The notes under the pieces: model-generated
Databases searched by the model: none
What the model was told of the DNA's origin: nothing
Seen by the model: only the letters and a program-made list of their open reading frames with translations
Part shown: positions 34,869 to 43,138 of the stretch, in pieces
Layout: each line of letters starts with the position of its first letter
Position numbering within the stretch: the first letter of the stretch is position 1
Made by a program: the position numbers and the translations under genes
NCBI GenBank assembly: GCA_963712835.1
Contig: CAVQJJ010000006.1
Coordinates: 434,001 to 498,000, forward strand
Origin: DATARH01 sp963712835
Lineage (GTDB): Bacteria; Pseudomonadota; Alphaproteobacteria; ATCC43930; CGMCC-115725
Reading direction: 5' to 3'
Length of the DNA stretch: 64,000 bases

Positions 34869-35477
34869 CTAAAACTCGATCCCCTTTTGCGCCTTCACCC
34901 CGGCGCGAAACGGGTGCTTGACCAGCGTCATCTCGGTCACGAGATCGGCCAGCTCGATCATCTCGGGCTTGGCGTTGCGGCCGGTGACGACGACGTGCAG
35001 GTCGCGCGGCTTCCTCCTCAGTACGTTGAGCACCTCGTCCAGCGGCAGATAATCGTAGCGCAGCACGATATTGAGTTCGTCGAGCAGCACCATGCTGTAG
35101 CTGGGGTCGACGATCATCGCCTTCGCCATGTCCCACGCGGCGCGGGCGGCGGCGATGTCGCGCTCGCGGTCCTGGGTGTCCCAGGTGAAGCCTTCGCCCA
35201 TCGCGCGGCAAGTTACCAGCTCGGGAAATTTTGCGAGCACATCACGCTCGCCGGTGCCCCACGCGCCCTTGACGAACTGCACGATCCCGACCCGCATGCC
35301 GTGCCCGATACAGCGCAGCACCATGCCGAACGCCGCGGTCGATTTGCCCTTGCCTGTCCCGGTGTGGACGATGACAAGCCCGCGCTCCTCGGTCTTGGTG
35401 GCGAGCATCCTGGCGCGCGCCGCCTTGCGCCGCGCCATCTTCTCGCGGTGCGCTTCGTTGATGTCGATGTCGGTCAT
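34869..35477 (-). CDS. cobO: Cob(I)yrinic acid a,c-diamide adenosyltransferase
   Basis: This 202-residue CobO/BtuR enzyme transfers the 5'-deoxyadenosyl group of ATP to cob(I)alt corrinoids. It has the P-loop 'HTGTGKGKSTAAFG' (residues 38-51), 'VGIVQFVKGAWGTGER', 'SMVLLDELNIVLRYDYLPL' and 'VVVTGRNAKPEMIELADLV'. The Met at 35477 is preferred; the frame can also be read from a TTG at 35489. It follows the DUF385 gene by eight bases. Confidence 0.95.
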   Translation of the reverse strand: MTDIDINEAHREKMARRKAARARMLATKTEERGLVIVHTGTGKGKSTAAFGMVLRCIGHGMRVGIVQFVKGAWGTGERDVLAKFPELVTCRAMGEGFTWDTQDRERDIAAARAAWDMAKAMIVDPSYSMVLLDELNIVLRYDYLPLDEVLNVLRRKPRDLHVVVTGRNAKPEMIELADLVTEMTLVKHPFRAGVKAQKGIEF

Positions 35478-35485
35478 CCGGCGGG

Positions 35486-35944
35486 TCAAAAAGCGACAAG
35501 CGGCAGCTGGTCGACCAGGCGCCGCCGCTCCTCGTCGAATCCGTGATAGCGCCAGCCGAGAAGCCGGCTCAGCACCAGGCGGATCAGCGGGACGAGAAGC
35601 CGGTGGCGTCGCTCATAGGTGTCGACGACGCGTACCGCCTCGTTGGCTTCCAACAGACGATGCGCAGCGACGAATCGCTCCCGACCGATCATGAGCTCGG
35701 CGCGCGGCGCCGCCGTGACGTTTCGCAGCCAGTTGGCGTCGCGGCCAAAGCCGCTCATCACGACTGCCTCGCGGACGGCTTTTCGATATTCCATCACCTC
35801 GAGAACCGTTTCGTGGCGGCGGCCTGTTCGCCGCCCGGTATGGATCAGCAGCAGAAAGCGATGCCCGAGCAGGCAGCCCAAATGCCAGCGGTAAACATAA
35901 ACCGGAAGGCGGAACACGCCGCGCAAAACTGGGCCGGGTGTCAT
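35486..35944 (-). CDS. DUF385 / deazaflavin-dependent nitroreductase family protein
   Basis: This 152-residue protein resembles the Ddn/TIGR00026 group, split-barrel oxidoreductases that in actinobacteria use F420. The core is 'LLLIHTGRRTGRRHETVLEV' and 'SGFGRDANWLRNVTAAPRAE', with the closing 'FVAAHRLLEANEA'. The N-terminal 'VYRWHLGCLLGHRFL' is amphipathic and may sit at the membrane. As the sequence stands this frame runs on from cobN, but cobN in its proper frame ends with a TGA that overlaps this ATG (ATGA at 35941-35944), so this is a separate, coupled gene. Whether F420 or another cofactor is used here is unknown. Confidence 0.78.
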   Translation of the reverse strand: MTPGPVLRGVFRLPVYVYRWHLGCLLGHRFLLLIHTGRRTGRRHETVLEVMEYRKAVREAVVMSGFGRDANWLRNVTAAPRAELMIGRERFVAAHRLLEANEAVRVVDTYERRHRLLVPLIRLVLSRLLGWRYHGFDEERRRLVDQLPLVAF

Positions 35945-38900
35945 CGCGCCAGCTCCTCGCGCGTCGAGTTGCGCTTCGGTCGCCACAATCCACGCTCGAT
36001 CGCCTCGGCGAAAGCGCGCGCGGATTTCCGCGAGCGCGGCGGGATTGGCGTCCTCGATAAACCGGCGCGCCGTCTCGTCGCCGAGATAGGCGTCGTAAAG
36101 CGCGTCGAAATGCGAATCGTCGACCGCCCGCGCGGTGGCGGCGAAGGCGAAGAGGTAATCGACCGTCGCCGCGATTTCCGCCGCGCCCTTGTAGCCGTGG
36201 CGCATCACCCCGGCGATCCAGCGCGGATTGGCGGCGCGCCCGCGCACGACCCGGCCCAGCTCCTCGCGCAAGGTGCGGATACGCGGTCGGTCGGGGACGG
36301 AATGATCGTTGTGATAGACTGCCGGCGCCTTCCCCGACAGATGCCGCACCACCAGCGCCAACCCCCCCTCGAACTGGTAGTAGTCGTCGCTGTCCAAGAG
36401 ATCGTGCTCGCGGTTGTCCTGGTTGTGCAGCACCGCCTCGACCGCGCCCAGCCGGGTTTCCGCGAGCTTGCGCTCGGCGCGCCCTTCACCGCCGGCGGCA
36501 TAGGCGTATTGACCCCATTCCAGCCACGCGTCGGCAAGATCGCCATCGCCGTCCCAGGCGCGCTCGTCGATCAGCACCTGCAGCCCGGCGCCATACGCGC
36601 CCGGCTTCGCGCCGAAGATGCGATAGCCGGCGCGGCGCGCGGCGTCCTCGGCCGAGGCGCCGTTCGCTTCCAGCGCGGCGCGGTCGGCCGCGTAGCGCGC
36701 GGCGAGCGGGTTGACGTCGACCGGTTCGTCGAGGGCTGCGACCGCCCGCACCGCGCTGTCGAACAGGTCGATGAGGCCGGGGAACGCGTCGCGGAAAAAG
36801 CCCGAGATGCGCAAGGTCACGTCGACCCGCGGCCGGTCGAGCACGCTCGCCGGCAAAATCTCGAACCCGGTGACCCGGCCGCTCGCCGGTTCCCAGACCG
36901 GGCGAGCGCCGATCAGCGCCAGCGCCTGCGCGATGTCGTCGCCGCCGGTGCGCATGTTCGCGGTGCCCCAGGCCGACAGCGCGACCCGCGCCGGATGATT
37001 GCCGTGCTCCTGCGCGTAGCGCTCGACGATGAGCCCAGCCGAATGCCAGCCGAGCTGCCACGCTGCCGGGGTCGGCACCGCGCGGGTGTCGAGCGAAAAG
37101 AAATTACGTCCGGTCGGCAGCACCTCGGGCCGCCCGCGGCTCGGCGCACCCGACGGTCCCGGTTCGACGAAGCGGCCGTCGAGCCCGGCGAGCAGGCCGG
37201 CGATCTCCGCTGCGCCGCAAGCGGTGACAGCGGGGCGCAGTGCGTCGTCGGTCCAGCGGAGGACGGATTGGGTTTTCGTCCAGCCCGCTTCCGGCGCGGC
37301 CTCACCCGCGATCAGCCGCAAAGCCAAGTCTTCCAGCCGTTCGACGGTATCGCCCGCCGTACGCCAGCCCCGACTCCGACCCTCCCCCGCTTGCGGGGGA
37401 GGGCGCGCGCTGGTGTCGCGGCAAGTGTTATTCCCTCCCCCGCAAGCGGGGGAGGGTTGGGGTGGGGGTTTGAGTGCGTCAGGACGCGGCCCTGTCCAGG
37501 TCTCCGCCAAATCCATCGTCAGCGGATCGCAGCCCAATTCGAGATCGGCGGCGAGCGCGCGCAGGATCGACTCGGCTTCCGGCTGCGACCCCCGGCGCGC
37601 GCGGGCGATCGCCAGCAGCAGCGGGTCGAGCAGTTCGCCGGCGGGGCTGGAACCGAAGACATGCAGCCCATCGCGGATCTGCAATTCCTTAAGCTCGCAG
37701 AGAAACCCGTCGAGTTTCTTCAGCGCTTCGATACCGTCGTCACCGGGCGCGATGCCGCAATCGCGGTCAATACCCGATGCCCGCGCCCGCTCCAATATCT
37801 CCGCGGCCAGCGGCGCGATACGGCGCGGGTCGCCGCGCGCCGCGTCGTAATATTCGTCGATCAGCCGCTCCAGCTCCGCCGCCTCGCCATAGCTGCCGGC
37901 ACGGGTCAGCGGCGGGGTCAGATGGTCGATGATCACCGCCTGGGCGCGTCGCTTGGCCTGGGTGCCTTCGCCGGGGTCGTTGACGATGAACGGGTAGAGG
38001 TGCGGCAGCGGACCCAGCATCGCCTCCGGGAAGCATGCCGCCGACAGCGCCAGAGCCTTTCCCGGCAGCCATTCGAGGGTGCCGTGCTTGCCGAGGTCGA
38101 TCACCGCATCGGCGCGGAATTCGTCGGCGATCCACGCATAGGCCGCGAGATAGGCGTGCGGCGGCGCCAGCGCCGGGTCGTGATAGGTCGCCTTGGGGTC
38201 GCGGTTGTAGCCGCGCGCCGGCTGGATCAGCACTGCGACATTGCCGCAGCGAAAGCCGGGAATGCCGAAATGTCCGCAATCGAGCCGGCTCGGGTGAAAG
38301 AACGGGTCGCGCTCGCCCGCGCCCCATTGCGCCGCGATGGCCTTTTGCGCCGTCATCGGCAGGGTCGCCAGCACGGCGGAATAGGCGTTGAACTGCAGCC
38401 GCTCCTCGGCTTCCGCCTGCGGGTGCTGGTTGGTCGGCCCGGCGAGCAGGCGGGTCATCAGCGCCGCGCCGTCCGTGGGGATGTCGGCTAAGCGATATCC
38501 GGCGGCGGCCAGCGCCCTGAGGATCGCCACCGCCGAAGCCGGCGTGTCGAGCCCGACGCCGTTGCCGATCCTTCCGTCCTTGTTCGGATAGTTGGCAAGC
38601 ACGATCGCCACCCGCCGCTCTTCCGCCGGCTTGGCGCTCAGCCGCGCCCAGTTGCGCGCGAGGTCGGCGACAAAGCCGACGCGGTCGGCGACCGGCTTGT
38701 AGCCGACGAGATCGGCCTTGGTCTCCGGGTCGCGCCCCAGCGGCGCCTTGAACGACACGGCGCGGCTCAGGATGCGGCCGTCGATCTCCGGCAAAACCAC
38801 ATTCATCGCCAGGTCGCGCGGCCCCAACCCCTGTGTTCCGCCGCGCCAGCTTTCTTCGTCGCCGCCGGAGAACACCACCTGCATGATCGGGCAACCGGCC

Positions 38901-39793
38901 CGCAGCGGGTCCTCGCCGCCTGACACCGCCACGGAGAACCCCGTGGCGTTGAGGATCACCACCGGCTGGTGCGCGGCGAAGGCTTCGCCGATCAGCGCGG
39001 TGGCCTCGCCGTCCTTGAGGCTTTGCACGTAGATTGGCAGGGGGTTGAGGCGCCGCGCGGCCAGCGCCGCGACCAGCGCATCGACCGGCGCGGTGTTCCC
39101 GGACTGCACCAGCGCTCGGTAGAACACGATCGGCGCGATCCCCAGATCGCCCTTCCACTGGCCAGCGATGTCGCCGAGGGAAGGCGTGTTCAACCCCGGC
39201 CAGTACAAGCCGGCGCGCAGCAGTGGCGCCGGCTCGGCCCATTCGCCACCGGCCGCGTCGGCGCTCTCCCTCCCCCCTTGATGGGGGAGTGTCGGGGTGG
39301 GGGTGATCAGCGTCGCGGCGTATATCAGGAAATTCTCCGCATTCGCCGGCCCGCCTTCGGCGAGATAGCGCCACAACCGCCGGCCGGCCTCGGCCGTCAC
39401 CGTCGACATCTCGGCGAGCTCCGTGTCCGGCTTGTCGTCGCCGGGCAGCAGCGCCAGCGGGATGTCGTGGGCGCGGCAGGTCTCGACCAGGCGCTCGACG
39501 CCATAGGGGAAATACGCCCGGCCGCCGAGCAGTCGGGCGACCACCAGCTTCGCCTTGGCCGCGGTCTCCATGTAGAGATCGACCGACAAATTGTGGCCGA
39601 GCCGCATGACCGGCGCGAGCCGCAGGCTCGGCGCGCTCGGCTCGCCCGCGCGGCGGCGCGCTTGCGCGGCCGCGAGCAACGCGATCTCGGTGTCGGCGCT
39701 CGCCAGCACGACGATGTCGCCGGGCGTCTGAGCGAGATCGACCGCCGCCGCCCCGTCGGCAATGGTGCCGGGTTCGGTGGCGAGGAGGTGCAT
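35941..39793 (-). CDS. cobN: Cobaltochelatase large subunit CobN, with one frameshift and two repeat-derived inserts
   Basis: This protein of about 1,283 residues is the large subunit of the ATP-dependent CobNST chelatase, which puts cobalt into hydrogenobyrinate a,c-diamide. Marks include 'VIDLGKHGTLEWLPGKAL', 'GCPIMQVVFSGGDEESWRGG', 'VALSAWGTANMRTGGDDIAQ' and 'HGYKGAAEIAATVDYLFAF'. The main frame is lost at about 36010. One base fewer there gives the standard ending ARFAEAIERGLWRPKRNS followed by TREELAR and TGA at 35941-35943. Two low-complexity stretches (near 39263-39306 and 37368-37470) are encoded by repeats. cobS and cobT chelatase subunits are not in the window. Its ATG directly follows the cobW stop. 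Confidence 0.92.
37368..37470. repeat. Paired inverted repeats inserted in frame in cobN
   Basis: Two facing copies of a cctcccccgcttgcggggga palindrome lie about 40 bases apart, flanked by ccccgactccgac and ggttggggtggggg. They encode a Pro/Gly-rich stretch (PPPQPSPACGGG ... PPPQAGEG) in the CobN protein. Confidence 0.75.
39263..39306. repeat. Short palindromic repeat inserted in frame in cobN
   Basis: A single ctccctccccccttgatggg / ggggagtgtcggggtggggg palindrome lies near the start of cobN and encodes a 'TPTPTLPHQGGRE' stretch. It is of the same general type as the pair at 37368-37470. Confidence 0.65.
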
Positions 39794-40843
39794 CTAGCCT
39801 CCAAGCGCGGCGACAACCGCCGCCCGGTCGAGGCCCTTCTTGCCGATCACCACAAGCCGCGTCGCCCGCGCTTCGCCGGGTTCCCATTCGCGGTCGAAAT
39901 AATGCTGCACGCGGTCGCCGACCGCCTGGACGATCTGTCGCCGGTCGCGCCCCGGCAGCGCGACAAAGCCTTTGATCCGCAATATGTCGTGCGTCCGAAT
40001 CGTCGTGCGCAGCCGCGCGAGCAGCGCGTCGTCCGCCGCGCCGAGGGTCACGACAAAGCTGTCGAAATCGTCGTGGTCGTGCTCGCCTTCGAGCTCGTGC
40101 ACCGAGGGCCGCGCGGCGAGGTCGTCCTCCGCGGCGGCGTCGAGGCCGAGCGCCACGCCCGGCGACACCACTCCGTCGCGCGCCGTGACGATGCGCACCC
40201 CCGGCCGCAACCGCGCCGCGATCTCTTGCGTGAGCCGCGCCAGCTCGTCCGGCGGCACGAGGTCGGTCTTGTTGAGAATGACGAGGTCGGCGCAGGCGAG
40301 CTGGTCGCCGAACACCTCTTCCAGCGGGTTGTCGTGTTCGATGGTCGGGTCGGCCGCGCCCCACGGGACAAGCCCGTGGGCCGAAGGCCCGCGCGCGGCG
40401 ACGGCCGTGGGGTCGTCGGCAAACCGGCCGGCGGCGAGCGCGGCCGCGTCGATTACCGTCAGTACCCCATCGACCGTCGTCGCGGTGCGGATTTCCGGCC
40501 AGGCAAAGGCCTGCACCAGCGGCTTCGGCAGCGCCAGGCCCGAAGTCTCGATCAGGATGTGGTCGGGCGGCTTGGGGCGGTCGATGAGCTTCGTCAGCGT
40601 CGGCAGGAAATCGTCGGCGACGGTGCAGCAGAGGCACCCATTCGCCAGCTCGACGATATCGTCGTCACGGCAATTCTCGTCGCCGCAGCCGAGCATCAGC
40701 TCGCGGTCGATGCCCAATTCGCCGAACTCGTTGACGATGATCGCCAGGCGATGGCCGGTCGCCGCGCCGATCAAATGGCGCACCAGGCTCGTCTTGCCGG
40801 CGCCGAGAAACCCGGTAACGATCGTCGCCGGAATGCGGCGCAT
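39794..40843 (-). CDS. cobW: CobW-type GTP-binding metallochaperone
   Basis: This 349-residue G3E GTPase has P-loop 'TGFLGAGKTSLVRHL' (residues 10-24), the metal-site motif 'GCLCCTV' (residues 69-75), a G3 'ILIETSGLALPKPL' region, the guanine-specific 'ILNKTDLV', and the C-terminal CobW domain. A short acidic, His-containing loop ('EGEHDHDDFDS') may bind metal. CobW is thought to deliver cobalt to CobN, and the gene sits directly upstream of cobN with its stop abutting the cobN ATG. It starts one base inside the end of cobU. Confidence 0.93.
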   Translation of the reverse strand: MRRIPATIVTGFLGAGKTSLVRHLIGAATGHRLAIIVNEFGELGIDRELMLGCGDENCRDDDIVELANGCLCCTVADDFLPTLTKLIDRPKPPDHILIETSGLALPKPLVQAFAWPEIRTATTVDGVLTVIDAAALAAGRFADDPTAVAARGPSAHGLVPWGAADPTIEHDNPLEEVFGDQLACADLVILNKTDLVPPDELARLTQEIAARLRPGVRIVTARDGVVSPGVALGLDAAAEDDLAARPSVHELEGEHDHDDFDSFVVTLGAADDALLARLRTTIRTHDILRIKGFVALPGRDRRQIVQAVGDRVQHYFDREWEPGEARATRLVVIGKKGLDRAAVVAALGG

Positions 40844-41385
40844 TAGGCGACTCCCTTCAGCACCAGCGGCAACCCGGCGGCGACAAAGACAACGCGGTCG
40901 GCGAGCGCTGCGATCTGCTGGTTGAGCCGGCCGGCGGCGTCGCGAAATTTCCGGCCGAGCGGCGTTTCCGGCACGAGTCCCATGCCGACCTCGTTGGCGA
41001 CGAGCACGACCGGCCCGCGCGCCTCGCGCAACGCCGCGCAGAGGGTTTCGCTCTCATGCTCGATGACCCGGTCGGCGAGCAGCAGGTTCGACAGCCACAA
41101 TGTCAGGCAATCGACGAGGATCGGCCGCCGCGGCTCGGCATAAGCCCGGATCGCGCCGGCGAGGTCGAGCGGCGCCTCGACCGTCAGCCAGAAATCGTCG
41201 CGCCGCCTCTGATGGTCGGTGATGCGGGCCGTCATCTCGGCATCTCGCGCTTCGGCGGTGGCGATGTAGGTGCCGGCGTCAGCGGCGCCCATGACGAGCG
41301 TCTCGGCATGGCGGCTCTTGCCCGAGCGCGCGCCGCCAAGAACGAGAGTAACGGCGGGCAGGCCGCCCGCGGGGCTCGATGACAA
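40843..41385 (-). CDS. cobU: Adenosylcobinamide kinase / adenosylcobinamide-phosphate guanylyltransferase (CobU/CobP)
   Basis: This 180-residue bifunctional enzyme phosphorylates adenosylcobinamide and then transfers GMP. It has P-loop 'GGARSGKS' (residues 17-24), 'TYIATAEARDAEM', 'RITDHQRRR' (with the guanylylated His), 'VDCLTLWLSNLL' and 'LVANEVGMGLVPETPLGRKF'. The start is TTG at 41383-41385, placed six bases after a strong gcggaggagg ribosome site. No in-frame ATG exists closer than the riboswitch at 41425-41566. It is the first gene behind the riboswitch and heads cobU-cobW-cobN-DUF385-cobO-cobQ. Confidence 0.93.
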   Translation of the reverse strand: MSSSPAGGLPAVTLVLGGARSGKSRHAETLVMGAADAGTYIATAEARDAEMTARITDHQRRRDDFWLTVEAPLDLAGAIRAYAEPRRPILVDCLTLWLSNLLLADRVIEHESETLCAALREARGPVVLVANEVGMGLVPETPLGRKFRDAAGRLNQQIAALADRVVFVAAGLPLVLKGVA

Positions 41386-41390
41386 AGGCT

Positions 41391-41400
41391 CCTCCTCCGC
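41391..41400 (-). promoter_or_regulatory. Ribosome-binding site deciding the TTG start of cobU
   Basis: The minus strand reads gcggaggagg, then agcct, then TTG. The site fixes the start of cobU at a TTG codon and lies 24 bases below the riboswitch closing stem, so ligand-induced structure could hide it. Confidence 0.7.
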
Positions 41401-41424
41401 CCGAGGAATTAGGCCGTTACGACG

Positions 41425-41566
41425 GCGATGCGGAGGTCTCCTGGCTCGGGGTCGTCGCCCGCGGCGCCTTCCCGATCCCGGAAGATCAGTGGCGGTTGCC
41501 GCGGAACTCGCCCTTACAGTTGCGGGGGCAGCGCCGGCCTCGCACCGGACTTCCCTGTCGCATCGC
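41425..41566 (-). ncRNA. Cobalamin riboswitch
   Basis: On the minus strand, an 8-base perfect closing stem (GCGATGCG at 41566-41559 with CGCATCGC at 41432-41425) encloses the conserved core. In order: GGGAAGTCCGGTGCGAGGCC, GCCCCCGCAACTGTAA, then CGCCACTG with GGGAAGGCG (the B12 box), then AGCCAGGAGACC. These are the signature blocks of the adenosylcobalamin riboswitch. Downstream, a small hairpin (GCCGT-CGTA-ACGGC) lies before the ribosome site of cobU. Binding of B12 is expected to lower expression of the cobU-cobW-cobN unit. Confidence 0.93.
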
Positions 41567-41598
41567 GGAGCCACGCTACCATGCAGCGGCGGGGGAAG

Positions 41599-42303
41599 CT
41601 ACTTCGGCGGCCGGTTGACGGTGATCACCCGCCAGTTGTGACCCATGCCCGGCCCCTCGATGTGGTCGATGCGGGTCAGCGAGCAGTTTTCCATCGTGAA
41701 CGCGAGGCAGTGCTCGGGTTCGAGCCCGAGCGCCAAGCCTAGCGCGCAGCGGATCGTGCCGCCATGCGCGACGGCGATGATGTCGCGGCCGCGATGTTTT
41801 TCGATGAGCTGCAGGATCGTCCACGACACCCGCGCCATCATGTCGGCAAAGCTTTCGCCGCCCGGCACGCGCTGATGCGCCGGCGCGTGCCAGAAGCGGT
41901 GAAACGCGCCGCCGCGGTGATGGCGCAGCTCCTCGTACGTCATGCCCTGCCAGTCGCCGAAATTCTGCTCGGCGAGGTCGGGGATCGCCTCGGTTTGCGG
42001 GCCGGGGATTTCAGCCGGGCCGGGCAGCCCGGCGGCGACGATCGCCCGCGCCGTCTCGTGCGTGCGGCGCAAATTGCTCGTCACCCACACCGCCTTTTTC
42101 GGAAGCTGGCGCGCCAGCCCGGCAAAAACCGCCGCGTCGCTGCAGTCGCACGGCTTGTCTTCCTGGCCGTAGATGCGCCCTTCGTGCGCGACCGGCGCGT
42201 GGCGCACCCACCAGAACGATGTCGTCACCGCCTCGGCGCCGACGTCTCCCGCGCCGACCTGGCCGGGGTTGAACGGCGAATTCTGGTTTTGCGGACCACT
42301 CAT
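41599..42303 (-). CDS. cobC: Histidine phosphatase, alpha-ribazole phosphatase-like
   Basis: This 234-residue protein belongs to the phosphoglycerate-mutase-like histidine phosphatases. The catalytic motif is 'WWVRHAPVAHEGRIYG' (R-H with the phosphorylated His), with 'LRRTHETARAI', 'EQNFGDWQGMTYEEL', 'GGESFADMMARV' and 'IAVAHGGTIRCALG', which carries the second His. In a cob cluster it most likely removes phosphate from alpha-ribazole-phosphate or adenosylcobalamin-5'-phosphate. The Met at 42303 overlaps the cobS stop (ATGA). Its end lies about 30 bases upstream of the riboswitch aptamer, so the promoter of the riboswitch leader probably lies within this gene. Confidence 0.85.
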   Translation of the reverse strand: MSGPQNQNSPFNPGQVGAGDVGAEAVTTSFWWVRHAPVAHEGRIYGQEDKPCDCSDAAVFAGLARQLPKKAVWVTSNLRRTHETARAIVAAGLPGPAEIPGPQTEAIPDLAEQNFGDWQGMTYEELRHHRGGAFHRFWHAPAHQRVPGGESFADMMARVSWTILQLIEKHRGRDIIAVAHGGTIRCALGLALGLEPEHCLAFTMENCSLTRIDHIEGPGMGHNWRVITVNRPPK

Positions 42304-43067
42304 CGGGCCGCCGCGACGAGCAGCATGACGATCTCTCCGATTTGCTGGAAGGCGCCGAGGACATCGCCGGTGTAGCCGCCGATCTGGCGCCGCGCAAGCG
42401 CCGCCGTCGCCGCCACCGCTGCACCCGCGAAGAGAATTGCGGCCACGCCACGCAGCGGCCCCAGCATACCGATCGCGACGAACACGCCGATCGCCGGCGC
42501 GATCAGCGCCGCCGCCAGGCTCGGTCTTCCGGCCATGGCGCCAAGCCCGTCCTCGCGCGCCGGCGCGAGCCACCGCATCGCCGGGGCGAGAAACCCGCGC
42601 GATGCGGCATGCGCCGCGATCAGCGCCAACCCGCCCTCGATCGGCCCCGGAATCGACGAAAGTGCCACCGTCCGCAGCCCGATGCTGAGGATCAGCGCGA
42701 TGATGCCGTAAGTGCCCTGCCGGCTGTCGCGCATGATCGCCAGCTTGTCCTCGCGCGTGCGCCCGCCGCCGAACCCGTCGGCGGTGTCGGCGAGCCCGTC
42801 TTCGTGCAGCGCGCCGGTGACCAGCCCGGCGGCGACCAGCGCCAGCAGCGCCGCCGGCGCCTCGCCCAGCCCTAGCGCTGCCGCAACGAACAGCACCAGG
42901 GCGGCGATCATGCCGATCCCCGCGCCGACCGCGGGAAACGCCCAGCTTGCCGCGGCGACCGCACCCTCGCCGGCGATGTCCGCTTCGACTGTATCGGCGT
43001 CGCGTGAGGCTACCGGCAGCCGCGTCAATACCGCCGTCGCCAACAGGAATTGTCCGAAGATGCCCAT
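42300..43067 (-). CDS. cobS: Adenosylcobinamide-GDP ribazoletransferase (cobalamin synthase)
   Basis: This 255-residue inner-membrane protein joins adenosylcobinamide-GDP and alpha-ribazole (or its phosphate). It has 'ATAVLTRLPVAS' at the start, the conserved acidic 'ALHEDGLADTADGFGGG', 'DKLAIMRDSRQGTYGII' and 'GGYTGDVLGAFQQIGEI'. Six or seven hydrophobic helices follow the family pattern. The Met at 43067 (MGIFGQF) is the likely start; the frame is open for 40 codons upstream. It diverges from cobT by 71 bases. It is the CobV of Pseudomonas naming, not the chelatase CobS. Confidence 0.94.
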   Translation of the reverse strand: MGIFGQFLLATAVLTRLPVASRDADTVEADIAGEGAVAAASWAFPAVGAGIGMIAALVLFVAAALGLGEAPAALLALVAAGLVTGALHEDGLADTADGFGGGRTREDKLAIMRDSRQGTYGIIALILSIGLRTVALSSIPGPIEGGLALIAAHAASRGFLAPAMRWLAPAREDGLGAMAGRPSLAAALIAPAIGVFVAIGMLGPLRGVAAILFAGAAVAATAALARRQIGGYTGDVLGAFQQIGEIVMLLVAAAR

Positions 43068-43138
43068 CCGTCTCGCCTTCGCCGCGACCTTAACGGGTTT
43101 TGCTGATAGTTGTAGTGAACGCTTAAAGGGAGAGTGCG

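Noticed and set aside
35543..38491. A 982-residue plus-strand open frame
   Set aside because: It is the antisense shadow of cobN, with biased composition and no recognisable domain.
35486..39793. A 1,435-residue CobN-DUF385 fusion protein
   Set aside because: The standard CobN ending and its stop are visible in the next frame after a one-base shift, so the fusion is an artefact or a recent error.
41379..41618. Short plus-strand open frame between cobU and cobC
   Set aside because: The DNA is the cobalamin riboswitch, and no protein motif is present.
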